Shown here piece by piece: positions 44,896 through 54,416 of a DNA stretch of 64,000 bases. The DNA lies in contig NC_018870.1 in NCBI RefSeq assembly GCF_000305935.1, positions 699,942 to 763,941 on the forward strand, in the 5' to 3' direction. The DNA is from Thermacetogenium phaeum DSM 12270 (GTDB lineage Bacteria > Bacillota > DSM-12270 > Thermacetogeniales > Thermacetogeniaceae). Within the stretch, counting starts at the first letter, position 1, and each line of letters opens with the position of its first letter. The notes below the pieces were generated by a model. It made no database searches. It saw only the letters and a program-made list of their open reading frames with translations, and had not been told where the DNA came from. The translations under genes were made by a program, and so were the position numbers.

Positions 44896-45423
44896 ATGTC
44901 AAACATCAAGCAAACCGTCAAGTTTTTCAGTCCACTGTCGATTACAACATACCCTTCTCATGAATACGGCGAGTGCGGCGCAGGTGATCTGCCTGAAGAA
45001 TTATCTCCATCAGAGGCGGTGTATTACATGGATGAAATCCTTTCCGCTATCGAAAAAGAAAAGCTGCCCAGCGAAGGTGACCGTGGTCTGATGGTTTACT
45101 TCTACGATGACCAGGCACTATCTGAAAAAATCTATAGCCTCCACCCGACAGTTGAAGAATGGAACGGCAAGCTGTGGGGCGTAATGGTGGCAGAGGTTTA
45201 TGGTGAGCTGACCGAAGCGGAAACAGACAAACTGCTCGATTTTGCCGTTGGTCAAATGTCTGACGGCTGGGGCGAGGGGTTCGAGCAGCGTCCCATCAAA
45301 ACGGATGACGGTGAAATCTTCGTCAGCTTCTGGAACAGTGATCATTTCTTCATCAAACCGGAGCGGGAACTGAAACAGGAAAACGAACAAAACTTCAGCG
45401 AACAGACGATGGGAGGAATGTAA
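44896..45423 (+). CDS. Mobile-element accessory protein, unknown function
   Basis: A 175-residue acidic soluble protein: KFFSPLSITTYPSHEYGECG, SEAVYYMDEILSAIEKEKL, WGVMVAEVYGELTEAETDKL, GEGFEQRPIKTDDGEIFVSF. I recognise this style of protein from clostridial conjugative elements but cannot give a function. ATG follows TTGGAGG. It ends SEQTMGGM, one of several Met/Gly tails in this region. The next gene starts 1 nt after its stop. Confidence 0.8.
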   Translation: MSNIKQTVKFFSPLSITTYPSHEYGECGAGDLPEELSPSEAVYYMDEILSAIEKEKLPSEGDRGLMVYFYDDQALSEKIYSLHPTVEEWNGKLWGVMVAEVYGELTEAETDKLLDFAVGQMSDGWGEGFEQRPIKTDDGEIFVSFWNSDHFFIKPERELKQENEQNFSEQTMGGM

Positions 45424-45424
45424 C

Positions 45425-46024
45425 ATGCCCAATCATATCACAAACATACTTACCGCATATGGTGATAAGGAAAAGGTCAGGGCAATGTTTGAAGCCATTA
45501 AGAACGATGAGATTGGAGCCGGCAGCATTGATTTCAATAAAATTGTACCGATGCCGGAACATATCTACAGGGGGAACCTGGGCAGGGAGGAGATTGAAAA
45601 GTACGGTGCTGAAAACTGCTGGTATGACTGGAGCATAAAAAACTGGGGAACGAAATGGAATAGCTATGGCTATGACGAACATACCGCAGACAATTTTGAC
45701 GGCTGCACAGTAAAATTCTTAACCGCATGGAGCAGCGTTAGCGATCTGATGAAAAAGCTGTCCTCTATGTTTCCGGATATCCGTTTCGACTACAAATGGG
45801 CGGACGAGGACTTTGGGCATAACACCGGCAAGGCAGAGTATAAAAGCGGCAAAACCTTAAGCTGTTATATCCCGGCGGGCGGTTCTGCCGAAGCCCTTGA
45901 ACTGGCGGCAAGCATACTCGATATAGACCTTGCCGAAGCAGGATATATCTACAATGAAAGCACCGGCGAATATGAATATGTGGAAGATGAGCCGGATGAA
46001 ATTCCTAAGATGGGCGGTGTGTAG
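45425..46024 (+). CDS. Api92-like domain protein of a mobile element
   Basis: A 199-residue protein with the N-terminus MPNHITNILTAYGDKEKV and central WSIKNWGTKWNSYGYDE, FLTAWSSVSDLMKKLSSMFP, matching the ferredoxin-like fold of Api92-type phage/ICE proteins. Function unknown. C-terminus is acidic and ends DEIPKMGGV. Overlaps no gene but is coupled to the preceding one by a 1-nt gap. Confidence 0.72.
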   Translation: MPNHITNILTAYGDKEKVRAMFEAIKNDEIGAGSIDFNKIVPMPEHIYRGNLGREEIEKYGAENCWYDWSIKNWGTKWNSYGYDEHTADNFDGCTVKFLTAWSSVSDLMKKLSSMFPDIRFDYKWADEDFGHNTGKAEYKSGKTLSCYIPAGGSAEALELAASILDIDLAEAGYIYNESTGEYEYVEDEPDEIPKMGGV

Positions 46025-46125
46025 AAAGACATGCCGTCTATACATATATCGATAAGGCAAATGAGCATAAGGCGCTACCTGAAAAGGCGGCGTCTTATTT
46101 TGTTGCCGGAAAGGAGACTAAAACC

Positions 46126-46326
46126 TTGGACACAGATGTAAAACCACAACAGAAAAAAGAAAACAGCGACCACGGGCCGCCAAGAAAAATCTATACCGTC
46201 CCCCTTCCCAAAGACTTAAACCGGTGCAAAGGCTGTCCTTATCCCGGCGTCGGTTTTATCTGCTGGGACACGGACGGAACCTGCCTGCGCACCGAGATGG
46301 ACCGGGCCGGCAGGCCGGGGAGGTGA
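46126..46326 (+). CDS. Small Cys-containing mobile-element protein
   Basis: A 66-residue protein with a CKGCP motif and two later Cys (FICWDTDGTC), a possible zinc-binding site. Start TTG 46126 after GGAAAGGAGAC. Function unknown; it precedes the methylase by 7 nt. Confidence 0.6.
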   Translation: MDTDVKPQQKKENSDHGPPRKIYTVPLPKDLNRCKGCPYPGVGFICWDTDGTCLRTEMDRAGRPGR

Positions 46327-46333
46327 TGGATGA

Positions 46334-47269
46334 TTGAACAGCATCATCAGTTGGGTCGGCGGGAAAAAGGCCTTGCGATCCCTTATCTACCAGCGGATGC
46401 CCAAGGAGTTTGGACGGTACGTTGAGGTCTTCGGCGGCGGTGGCTGGGTGCTGTTCGGAAAGCCGCCCGGTGCCGACATGGAGGTCTACAACGACTTCAA
46501 CGCCGACCTTGCCAACCTGTTCCGCTGCGTCAAGGAGCGCCCTTTCGCCCTGCTCAAGGAGTTGAACTTCCTGCCCTTAAACGGCAGGGACGAATTCAAC
46601 GTCCTGAAAAAATATCTTGAAAAGGAGGAATTCACCAGCGAATACCTGCGGGAGGAACTGGAGCTGGCCCAGCAAAACTTGAGCGGGCCGCAGTTCGAGG
46701 AAATCAAGGCCATCCTCATGGAGAACGCCGTCATGAATGACGTCAAGCGGGCCGCAGCTTTCTTCAAGCTCATCCGCTACAGCTACGGCAGCGGCTGCAC
46801 TTCCTATGGCTGCCAGCCCTTCGACATCCGCAAAACCTTCCACCTCATCTGGTCGGGGAGCCGCAGGCTCAAAGACACGGTGATCGAGAACAAGGACTTC
46901 GAGGCGTTGATCCGTCAGTACGACAGGGACAACGCCTTTTTTTATTGTGACCCGCCGTACTTCGAAACAGAAGGTCACTACGCAGTGGAATTCCGCAGGG
47001 AGGATCACGCGCGGCTGCGGGACACGCTGGCCGGCTGCCAGGGCAAATGGCTGGTGTCCTACAACGACTGCGAATACATCCGGGAACTGTACAAGGACTA
47101 TCAAATCGAAGCCGTCAGCCGCATCAACAACCTGGCCCAAAGATATGATAACGGCTGTGAATTCCCCGAAGTCCTCATCTCCAACTACGACACCTCGGAG
47201 CGCATGCGGGACATCCCCACGCAGATAGGATTGTTTGATCTGATGGACGACTTATACGACACGGAATAG
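46334..47269 (+). CDS. D12-class N6-adenine DNA methyltransferase
   Basis: A 311-residue Dam-like methylase. Seen: N-terminal WVGGKKALRSLIYQRMP, AdoMet site EVFGGGGWVLFGKPP, catalytic motif FFYCDPPYFETEG and a C-terminal LAQRYDNGCEFPEVLISNYD. No restriction endonuclease is adjacent, so it is probably an orphan methylase that protects or regulates the element. TTG 46334 follows GGGGAGGTGA. Confidence 0.9.
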   Translation: MNSIISWVGGKKALRSLIYQRMPKEFGRYVEVFGGGGWVLFGKPPGADMEVYNDFNADLANLFRCVKERPFALLKELNFLPLNGRDEFNVLKKYLEKEEFTSEYLREELELAQQNLSGPQFEEIKAILMENAVMNDVKRAAAFFKLIRYSYGSGCTSYGCQPFDIRKTFHLIWSGSRRLKDTVIENKDFEALIRQYDRDNAFFYCDPPYFETEGHYAVEFRREDHARLRDTLAGCQGKWLVSYNDCEYIRELYKDYQIEAVSRINNLAQRYDNGCEFPEVLISNYDTSERMRDIPTQIGLFDLMDDLYDTE

Positions 47270-47340
47270 CGGTCTGAAAAAGACCATGCGAAAAAAATTG
47301 AATACGCCCCAGTGATGGGGCGCCAAGGAGGAAACAGTTT

Positions 47341-47763
47341 ATGAAAATGATTGAAATGCAAAGCATTGTGGACGGACAGGGCCAGCTCACTGTCCCCGCC
47401 CAGTTCCTGAAGGACATGGGACTGGTCCCCGGCGACACGGTGAAGCTCGCTTACATCAACAGTTCCACAGATTCCATCCACAACACCTATAAAGAATTTG
47501 TCTTGACACCGCACGGCGTCGCCGCTCTCAAGGACGATGAGGACGCGGAACTCACCTTGCCCCATGAACTGCTGGAGGCGGCGGAGATTCCCTTGGACAG
47601 CGACCTGGAGATCGTCTGCGCCAGGGGCACGGTCGTTATTTTGCAGGCCGATCTGCTGGATAGCCTGCCCGATGAGCTGCGGGAGCTGTTCGATGATCTC
47701 GGCATCCATCCCGACACCGTCCGGGAAGTCATGAGAAGCGGAGGTGTTTCGGATGGCCGGTAA
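47341..47763 (+). CDS. AbrB/SpoVT-like regulator, double swapped-hairpin domain
   Basis: A 140-residue protein with an AbrB-type N-terminus (IVDGQGQLTVPAQFLKDMGL, VPGDTVKLAYI) and a second similar segment (LTLPHELLEAAEIPLDSD). Probably a DNA-binding regulator of the element. ATG follows AAGGAGG; it overlaps the next regulator by 11 nt. Confidence 0.75.
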   Translation: MKMIEMQSIVDGQGQLTVPAQFLKDMGLVPGDTVKLAYINSSTDSIHNTYKEFVLTPHGVAALKDDEDAELTLPHELLEAAEIPLDSDLEIVCARGTVVILQADLLDSLPDELRELFDDLGIHPDTVREVMRSGGVSDGR

Positions 47764-48037
47764 AGGTATTTACAAGGTGCTGGACGACAAAGGCCGCGTC
47801 CTGATCCCCAGGCAGCTCCGCGCCGCCGCAGGGATGCAGCACGGCGACATTATAAAGCTGGCGGTGCAAAAAGGGGTCGTCACCGCCCAAAAGGTTGACC
47901 TCATCGAGGTGGGCGACCAGTCCCCGCAGGCGGTGGAGGCGTATGTGTTCTCCGCCGTCAAGACCATGGAAAAGCAAACCCTCCTCTCCCTCGCGGCGCG
48001 GCTCATTTCCCTCCTTGAAGAAAACAGCAAAGAGTAA
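47753..48037 (+). CDS. AbrB/SpoVT-type regulator
   Basis: A 94-residue protein with one swapped-hairpin domain (VLDDKGRVLIPRQLRAAAGM, HGDIIKLAVQKGVVTAQK) and a helical C-terminus. ATG 47753 is chosen for the GGAGG 8 nt upstream. The pair with the preceding gene is typical of clostridial conjugative elements. Confidence 0.82.
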   Translation: MAGKGIYKVLDDKGRVLIPRQLRAAAGMQHGDIIKLAVQKGVVTAQKVDLIEVGDQSPQAVEAYVFSAVKTMEKQTLLSLAARLISLLEENSKE

Positions 48038-48049
48038 GGAGGCTTTCAC

Positions 48050-48634
48050 ATGACGGTTAAAAACGCATTCACCCAGGAGGACTGCATCGAAACCGGGTAT
48101 GCCATGTACATCGCGGGCAAGGTCGTCGTATTGAAGCCGTCCTCCCTGCCGCCGGAGCGCTGGGACGGCGCGCATCAACTGTACTTTTGCGAAGGTGGCA
48201 ACGGCAGCAACCCCAACCCCATTGACCGTTCCATCTTCACGGTTTCCCTGGCCGACGGCGAGCGTGCGCGGTGGAACCGCGGCGACGTCCTTGGCATCCT
48301 GAAGCCGGAGCTTTTGCCCGACTCCGCCAGGCTGCACCTTTCGCAAATCCGGCCAAGAGGCGTTCTCGACCCGCGGGAGCATGAGCCGAGGTACAGCGGG
48401 TACAGCTTTCTGCCGGACGGCAGATACGCCTCGGGCGTGTGGCTCTGCAGCGAAAAGGAGGTCAAGGACTACATCGAGATGCAAAAGGAGTACCAGCACC
48501 GGGTAATGATCTGCGACCGCGACGGCTTCTGTGTGTTCGAGATGGTGCGGGGCGAGGTCATCTATCCATTACCGGAAACCATCGAGGCATTCCGCAAAGA
48601 GCAAGCGCGGGGCGGCATGAGCATGAACCTGTAA
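48050..48634 (+). CDS. Mobile-element protein, unknown function
   Basis: A 194-residue soluble protein (DCIETGYAMYIAGKVVVLKP, HQLYFCEGGNGSNPNP, YSGYSFLPDGRYASGVWLCS). I do not recognise the family; it resembles conjugative-element accessory proteins. ATG follows AAGGAGG. It ends RGGMSMNL, another Met/Gly tail. Confidence 0.75.
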   Translation: MTVKNAFTQEDCIETGYAMYIAGKVVVLKPSSLPPERWDGAHQLYFCEGGNGSNPNPIDRSIFTVSLADGERARWNRGDVLGILKPELLPDSARLHLSQIRPRGVLDPREHEPRYSGYSFLPDGRYASGVWLCSEKEVKDYIEMQKEYQHRVMICDRDGFCVFEMVRGEVIYPLPETIEAFRKEQARGGMSMNL

Positions 48635-48737
48635 AGACGATGGAGTGTTGCAAGCATGGAACGGAGCCGGGGGACCCGAAGCGAGACCACGGCTTTTTGA
48701 ATCCATAAAAAAACGAACAGAAAGGATTGAAAACCAC

Positions 48738-51700
48738 ATGAAACAGAAAGGCAGGAGAATCTGCGTCCTTGCCCTTGTTCTGTCCTTGCTGCTCTGCGGC
48801 AGCGCATACGCCGCGGCGGTCCTGTTCCCCGACATCAAGGGACATTGGGCGGAACAGACCATCATCGAGCTTGCGGAAAAAGGCGTGATCAAGGGCTACC
48901 CTGACGGAACGGTCAGGCCGGACGCCACCATCACCAGAGGTGAATTTATCGCCCTGCTGGCCAGGAATCACAAGGTGGACACGGCAGCAGCAGGGAGAGA
49001 GCCGCCCACCTTTGACGACATTGCCGGCCACTGGTCGGAGAAAAACATCGAGGCCCTTGTAGACCGGGGCATCCTCGACCCGGCGGATTATGGCGGCGGC
49101 TTAAAACCCGATGAACCGATTACCCGCATTGAAATCATCCGAATGCTGGTGCGGGCAATCGGCAAAGGGGAAGAAGCAAAACAGACCACGGACAACACCG
49201 GCTTTGCGGACGACAAGTCCATCAAAAGCTCCGACAAAGGCTATGTCAACATCGCAATCCGGTACGATCTGGTCAAAGGCTATCCCGACAACACCATCCG
49301 TCCGGAGGGCAAAACCACAAGAGCCGAAGCCTTTACATTGCTTGTGCGGCAGGATGAAGTACTGGAAAAAATCAGAAAAAAGGCAGAAAAGGAGGGCGAA
49401 AAGAAACCGCCCTCCGGCAGTTCGGGCGGAGGCTCCGCCAGTTATCCCAGGGCACAGGTTGCATTTGAACTGCCTGCCGCGGCGCACACCGATACAAGCA
49501 TCACCGTAACGCCTGTCCTTAAATACGCCAAGACGCTCGCTTGGTCGCTCGCAAAAGAAGCCGCGGACGGCAGCGCGCAGCCCCTTGACCTTGCGGAAGC
49601 CGTGTCCGGTTCCCTGGATAAAGAGGGCGGCACCATTGTATTCAAGGAAAGCGGCAGCTATACATTGACCGCCTCCGCCACCAATTACGATGGCAAAACG
49701 ACAAGCTGCTCACAGCATATCACGGTCTATCCGGTGGTGGGCATAGCCTTTGAGCTGCCGCAGCACACCCACACGGATAAAACAGTTTCTATCGAGGTGG
49801 CCACCACCGGGCTTGGAAATCTCGACATCGTGTGGTCAGCCACCAAAGACGGCGAGGCTGTGGCATGGGACACGGCTATCGACGGCGACCTCTCCAACGA
49901 AGGCGGTACAATCACCTTCAAGGAAAAAGGCGGCTATGGCATCACAGCCACCGTCACCGACGATACGGGGCGCAGCTTTAGCCATTCCTCCTCCATCACG
50001 GTCTATCCCGTGGCAAGCGTAGACTTCGAACTCCCCGAAAAAGCGCACACCGATACAACCATTGACCTCATCACAACCCTGTCTGAAATGGACGGCCTCT
50101 CTATCAATTGGGGTCTCACCCGAAACGGCGAGGTAGTAGCCATCGGCGATTACCTTGAGGGAGAATTGACGAACGCCGGCGGCGCAATCCGGTTCAAAGA
50201 AAAAGGTGTGTACGCTTTAACCGCAACGGTTACCGATGCCACCGGCAGAGAGTATGCAGCCACGTCGGAAACCACGGTGTATCCTGTTGGGGTAGCCGGT
50301 TTCTATCTGCCGGAAATAACCCACACGGACAAGGTTGTGACTGTAAAAGCCAGCTTTGAAAACATCGACGCCGCCACAGCGGTCTGGACGCTGACCAGGA
50401 ACGGCGCACCGGTCACCCTTGGCGACTACGTTGAGGGAACATTGACCAGCAACGGCGGCAGCATCCGATTCAAGGATAAGGGCGAATATATCCTGGCCGC
50501 CGCCTTTACCGATCCGGCAGGCAGAACCTACGGCTACTCCTTGCCGGTCACCGTTTATCCCGTTCCAAGCCTTTCGTTTCAGCTTCCGGCCACAGCGCAC
50601 ACCGACAGTGATATCAAGGTAGATACCACATCCGCCGAGCTGGATGGACTGACGGTAGAGTGGCTGGTGGACAACACCTACGGCTTCCAGGATTGGGCCA
50701 CCTATGTGGACGGCAAATTAGACAATGATGGGGGCACAATCCGCTTCAAGCACGCCGGTGTTTACGAGCTGGTAGCCAGAACGACAGACGCCGCCGGGCG
50801 GGTGTTCCTCTTTGAAAACGGGAGCAAGACCGAGGTGCATCCTGTGCTGAACATCCGGTTCAGCTTGCCGGAGGCAACCTATCCCGACCGGACAATCGAC
50901 TTAAGGACCAGCGGCAATATAGGCGTCCTGCCGGTAGAATGGAGCGTATCCAAGGATGGAATAGCCGTACCCTTTGACGCCTGTGTGGAAGGCGCCCTCA
51001 ACGCGCAGGGAGGAAAAATCCGTTTTACCCAAGCGGGTCAATATACCCTGACCGCTTCAATGACCGACGCCCTTGGCAGAACCTTCTCCTATACGGATTC
51101 TGTCGCGGTCTATCCCATACCTGAAATCCAGTTGGCATTGCCGCAGACCGCGTATGTGGGAGAAGCCGCCGCGGCGGCCGTCAGCGGAAGCGACTTGAAA
51201 AACCTCGCCGCCGCCTGGACCATATCGGCAAGCGGCGGCGACAGCAAGCCTTACACGGACTATGCCAGCGGAGATCTGTCCAATCTGGGCGGAAGCGTTA
51301 CCTTTAAAACGAAGGGCGACTATGTGCTGACCGTCACTATGACGGACGAACTTGGCAGAGCCTTCTCCCAAAGCAAAGCCATTACCGTCTACCCCATACC
51401 GGAAATACAGCTAACGCTGCCGCAGGTTGGCTACGCGGGAGAAACCACTTCGGTGTCCGTGAGCGGAAATGATCTTGAAAACCTAAATGCTTCATGGACA
51501 ATCTCAAAAGACGGCGGTGAGGCTAAAGCTTACACCGATTACGCTGGCGGCAGCCTGACCAACGAGGGCGGCAGCATTACCTTTAAAGCCAAAGGCAGTT
51601 ATCTCCTCACTGTCACCATGACCGACACCCTGGGAAGGAGCTTTGCAAGAAGCGAGGCAATCACCATCTATCCCATACCGGAAATCCAGTTAAATCTCCC

Positions 51701-53321
51701 GCAGGTTGGCTATGTGGGAGAAGCGGCCTCCGTGTCGGTAAGCGGAAGCGAGCTTGACAACCTTACCGCCTCATGGTCTATTTCCAAAGACGGCGGCGAC
51801 AGCAAACCGTACGCCGAGTACGCCGGCGGCAGCCTTTCCAACGTGGGCGGCAATATTGCCTTTAAAGCAAAAGGCGGCTATGTGCTGACTGTTACCCTGA
51901 CCGACGCCCTGGGCAGAACCTTCTCCCAGAGCAAAGCCGTTGCCGTTTATCCCATACCCGACATGCAAATCAGCCTGCCGCAGCTGACATACAGCGGAGA
52001 AGCCCTTCCGGTCACAGTTTCGGGCAATGAACTGGCCGGACTTAACATGGTCTGGCGCATCTCGATAGACGGAGGCGCGTTGGCGCCTTACACCCAGTAC
52101 GCCGCCGGAACCCTCGGCAATAGCGGTGGAGAGGTGCGGATCAGCACGGACAAGACCATCACGGTAAAGTTTACGGCTGTCACCAATGATGAAAACGGCC
52201 GCAGCTTTACGTTTGCTTCCAACACCGCGGCTATAAAACCTATTGCGCAAATCCCATTTAGTATTCCATCCTCCGTTCATGTCGGCACAAGCTTCACTGT
52301 TGCGATGGGGAACGTTTCCGGCCTGGAGGGCAAGAGCATCACATGGTCGCTGACCAAGAACGGCGGTGCGGCAAGCTATACCGGAACCCTCACCAACGGC
52401 GGGGGCGGCATATCCATCGGCGCCACCGGAACCTACACCCTGATGGCCAGCGTCACCAATGATGTGGGTAGGACGTTCACGCACTCCGAAAACATCACCG
52501 TCACCAACACCGCCCCGAACAAGCCGACCGCCAGCGCAACGGTGACTAGAACAGCCAAAGACGGGAAGCTGCTTGTCAACTTTGCCGTATCCGCCACCGA
52601 CCCCGACGGGGACGCGGTGACCTATGAATACTCCGGCCAGAGCGCGGACGGCTACTACGCGGTTGGCTCTTACACCGTCAAGGTCAGGGCAAAGGACACC
52701 TATGGCCTGTATTCCGACTGGACGACAATCAGCTTTACCGTTGCCAACTCGGAGCCAAACACGCCGGTCATCACAAGGACGCCGGATGGAAACAGCGTAC
52801 CGCCCGGCACGCCCGTCACCATCACCGCGTCTTCCACGGACCCGGATGGAGACGCCATCACCTACGTGTGGGAGGGCAGACCGGCTCAAACATCCACATA
52901 TCCGCTGGGTAAAAATACTGTCCGTGTGAAAGCGGTGGACGCCGTCGGGGCGGAATCCCCCTGGACGGCCATCGTATTCTTTGTGGCCGATTCCACCAAT
53001 GGCGGCGGCATGACCCTGACGGGTCCCGAATCCGTCATCCTGGAGGAAGGCATTGAGGGCGCGACCATCATCGAGTACACCTTCACAGTTCCCCCGGTCA
53101 GCGGCCACAGCGGAAGCGATTATGGCCGGGTGCGCGGCTACAACAAGAATACCCGCCAATGGGATCAACTGGACTACCAGACGACCACCAACGGCATCAC
53201 CTTCAGTCGGACGCTGGCTCCAGGTGTCTATACCCAGTTGGAGTTCTACTACTATACCAACCATACCTGCATGTACAACAAGTCCAACATCACCTATTCG
53301 GTTAAGTATTACTTTGAATAG
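48738..53321 (+). CDS. Giant S-layer-anchored surface protein with 11 Ig-like repeats
   Basis: A 1,527-residue exported protein. ATG 48738 is chosen because it starts a signal peptide (KQKGRRICVLALVLSLLL, cleavage after SAYAA) behind AGAAAGGA. Three SLH domains (FPDIKGHWAEQTIIELAEKG; FDDIAGHWSEKNIEALVDRG; FADDKSIKSSDKGYVNIAIR) anchor it to secondary cell-wall polymer. After a Ser/Gly linker come 11 tandem units of about 90 residues, each with an xFxLPxxxHTD-like start and ending near ITVYPI/V. Units 7-9 are much more alike than the rest (LPQVGY, GNDLENL, TDYAGGSL). Two DPDGDAVTY-type Ig/cadherin-like domains and a C-terminal beta domain close it. Probably a surface adhesin or mating-contact protein of the element. 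Confidence 0.92.
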   Translation: MKQKGRRICVLALVLSLLLCGSAYAAAVLFPDIKGHWAEQTIIELAEKGVIKGYPDGTVRPDATITRGEFIALLARNHKVDTAAAGREPPTFDDIAGHWSEKNIEALVDRGILDPADYGGGLKPDEPITRIEIIRMLVRAIGKGEEAKQTTDNTGFADDKSIKSSDKGYVNIAIRYDLVKGYPDNTIRPEGKTTRAEAFTLLVRQDEVLEKIRKKAEKEGEKKPPSGSSGGGSASYPRAQVAFELPAAAHTDTSITVTPVLKYAKTLAWSLAKEAADGSAQPLDLAEAVSGSLDKEGGTIVFKESGSYTLTASATNYDGKTTSCSQHITVYPVVGIAFELPQHTHTDKTVSIEVATTGLGNLDIVWSATKDGEAVAWDTAIDGDLSNEGGTITFKEKGGYGITATVTDDTGRSFSHSSSITVYPVASVDFELPEKAHTDTTIDLITTLSEMDGLSINWGLTRNGEVVAIGDYLEGELTNAGGAIRFKEKGVYALTATVTDATGREYAATSETTVYPVGVAGFYLPEITHTDKVVTVKASFENIDAATAVWTLTRNGAPVTLGDYVEGTLTSNGGSIRFKDKGEYILAAAFTDPAGRTYGYSLPVTVYPVPSLSFQLPATAHTDSDIKVDTTSAELDGLTVEWLVDNTYGFQDWATYVDGKLDNDGGTIRFKHAGVYELVARTTDAAGRVFLFENGSKTEVHPVLNIRFSLPEATYPDRTIDLRTSGNIGVLPVEWSVSKDGIAVPFDACVEGALNAQGGKIRFTQAGQYTLTASMTDALGRTFSYTDSVAVYPIPEIQLALPQTAYVGEAAAAAVSGSDLKNLAAAWTISASGGDSKPYTDYASGDLSNLGGSVTFKTKGDYVLTVTMTDELGRAFSQSKAITVYPIPEIQLTLPQVGYAGETTSVSVSGNDLENLNASWTISKDGGEAKAYTDYAGGSLTNEGGSITFKAKGSYLLTVTMTDTLGRSFARSEAITIYPIPEIQLNLPQVGYVGEAASVSVSGSELDNLTASWSISKDGGDSKPYAEYAGGSLSNVGGNIAFKAKGGYVLTVTLTDALGRTFSQSKAVAVYPIPDMQISLPQLTYSGEALPVTVSGNELAGLNMVWRISIDGGALAPYTQYAAGTLGNSGGEVRISTDKTITVKFTAVTNDENGRSFTFASNTAAIKPIAQIPFSIPSSVHVGTSFTVAMGNVSGLEGKSITWSLTKNGGAASYTGTLTNGGGGISIGATGTYTLMASVTNDVGRTFTHSENITVTNTAPNKPTASATVTRTAKDGKLLVNFAVSATDPDGDAVTYEYSGQSADGYYAVGSYTVKVRAKDTYGLYSDWTTISFTVANSEPNTPVITRTPDGNSVPPGTPVTITASSTDPDGDAITYVWEGRPAQTSTYPLGKNTVRVKAVDAVGAESPWTAIVFFVADSTNGGGMTLTGPESVILEEGIEGATIIEYTFTVPPVSGHSGSDYGRVRGYNKNTRQWDQLDYQTTTNGITFSRTLAPGVYTQLEFYYYTNHTCMYNKSNITYSVKYYFE

Positions 53322-53356
53322 TGTGAACAGCGCGTTGATGAAAGGAGGGATCTCCA

Positions 53357-53917
53357 ATGAACGGCGTCAGCATCAAAAACCACCGCGTCCTCTTCTACGG
53401 CAACACCGCGGGATACATCGAAAACGGCAGGGCAATCGTCGACCCCATGTTTCACTGCGAGGAATTAAAGGATTATCTCACAATGAAGCAGGGCCTGGAA
53501 ATTGAGTGGACAAACGGCGTGTACGACCGGCTGGCCGGCGGCGGGCTTGATCCGGACGGCAACGCTCCGGTCCTGAAAAACTGCCGCATCCACCAGCTCA
53601 AGCCGGAAGTGGATGTCATGATGAAATTCATCGGCTACGATGAGCTGCTGGAGCGCTTCGGCGAGCCGAATCCGGACAACTACCGTGTAGTTTACGACGG
53701 TCAGATTGAAACCAATGACCTCGACGCCATCTATGAAAAATTCAACCTTGACCATCCGCCCGGCTATCAGGGCCATAGCCTTTCCATGTCGGACGTCATC
53801 GAGCTGTACGACCAAAACGGCAGCTCCTTCCACTACGTCGACCGCTTCGGCTTTAAGGAGATTGCGTTCCAGTCTCCCGAACAGGAGCAGCAATATGGCC
53901 AGACCATGGCCCTATAG
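53357..53917 (+). CDS. YodL-domain mobile-element protein
   Basis: A 186-residue protein. Its second half (LKPEVDVMMKFIGYDELLER, NYRVVYDGQIETNDLDAIYE, GHSLSMSDVIELYDQNG, HYVDRFGFKEI) matches the YodL-like domain common in clostridial conjugative elements, of unknown function. ATG follows AAAGGAGGG. Ends QQYGQTMAL. Confidence 0.8.
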   Translation: MNGVSIKNHRVLFYGNTAGYIENGRAIVDPMFHCEELKDYLTMKQGLEIEWTNGVYDRLAGGGLDPDGNAPVLKNCRIHQLKPEVDVMMKFIGYDELLERFGEPNPDNYRVVYDGQIETNDLDAIYEKFNLDHPPGYQGHSLSMSDVIELYDQNGSSFHYVDRFGFKEIAFQSPEQEQQYGQTMAL

Positions 53918-53948
53918 CAAAGAGACAGCCGCGCGGCTGTCTCTTTGC
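53917..53948. terminator. Long perfect inverted repeat after the YodL gene
   Basis: Thirteen-base-pair stem GCAAAGAGACAGC/GCTGTCTCTTTGC with CGCG loop, starting at the last base of the preceding stop codon. No T-run; may be a 3'-end stabiliser or a bidirectional barrier. Confidence 0.6.
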
Positions 53949-53982
53949 GTCCAAAAACCAAACAGACAGGAGGGAAAATATT

Positions 53983-54369
53983 ATGAAGAAAACGGAAAAC
54001 ACCCAGGTCGCCCCTTTGGAAAGCGCGGAGCAGCCCCTGCCCATGAAAGTGGATGTGAAGATCGGCTCCATCCGTCCGGAGGGCGCCATCCGCGCCATAG
54101 CCTCGGTCAACCTGAACGACTGCTTTGCCATCCGCAACGTTAAAATCATGGACGGCGGCAAGGGCCTGTTCGTGGCCATGCCCAGCTACAAGGCGGAGAA
54201 CGGGGAATACAAGGACATCTGTTTTCCCGTGACCAAGGAATTCAGGCAGCAGCTCAACGACGCGGTCATCCTTGCCTATCAGCAGGCACTGAGCATGAGC
54301 CGGAACCAGACCCAGGGCGACCCCTCTTTCGCTTCTCCGGAGCAGACCCCCGGAATGCGGATGGGGTAA
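53983..54369 (+). CDS. SpoVG-like protein
   Basis: A 128-residue protein with the SpoVG core: KVDVKIGSIRPEGAIRAIAS, VNLNDCFAIRNVKIMDGGKG, LFVAMPSYKAENGEYKDICF and PVTKEFRQQLNDAVI. SpoVG proteins bind nucleic acids and affect septation and virulence genes; element-borne versions are common. ATG follows GGAGGG. Extra N-terminal 20 residues and a tail ending PEQTPGMRMG distinguish it from housekeeping SpoVG. Confidence 0.9.
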   Translation: MKKTENTQVAPLESAEQPLPMKVDVKIGSIRPEGAIRAIASVNLNDCFAIRNVKIMDGGKGLFVAMPSYKAENGEYKDICFPVTKEFRQQLNDAVILAYQQALSMSRNQTQGDPSFASPEQTPGMRMG

Positions 54370-54416
54370 GCAAAGCAAGATCATGCCCCAATTATAGATT
54401 TACGGAGATGATGCCC

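Noticed and set aside
44600-44900. Integration junction with integrase next to ssrA
   Set aside because: No integrase gene and no repeated copy of the ssrA 3' end are visible in the window, so the attachment site is only suspected.
46031-46141. A 36-codon Arg-rich open frame between two element genes
   Set aside because: No Shine-Dalgarno site, low-complexity composition and overlap with the start of the next gene; not supportable.
49440-52510. Tandem repeats as a CRISPR or satellite array
   Set aside because: The period is about 270 bp, the frame is open throughout and the units encode Ig-like domains; there are no short direct repeats with unique spacers anywhere in the window.
51771-53357. 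A 528-codon open frame on the minus strand over the repeat protein
   Set aside because: Shadow of a repetitive GC-rich gene; its repeats mirror the Ig-like units of the sense strand.
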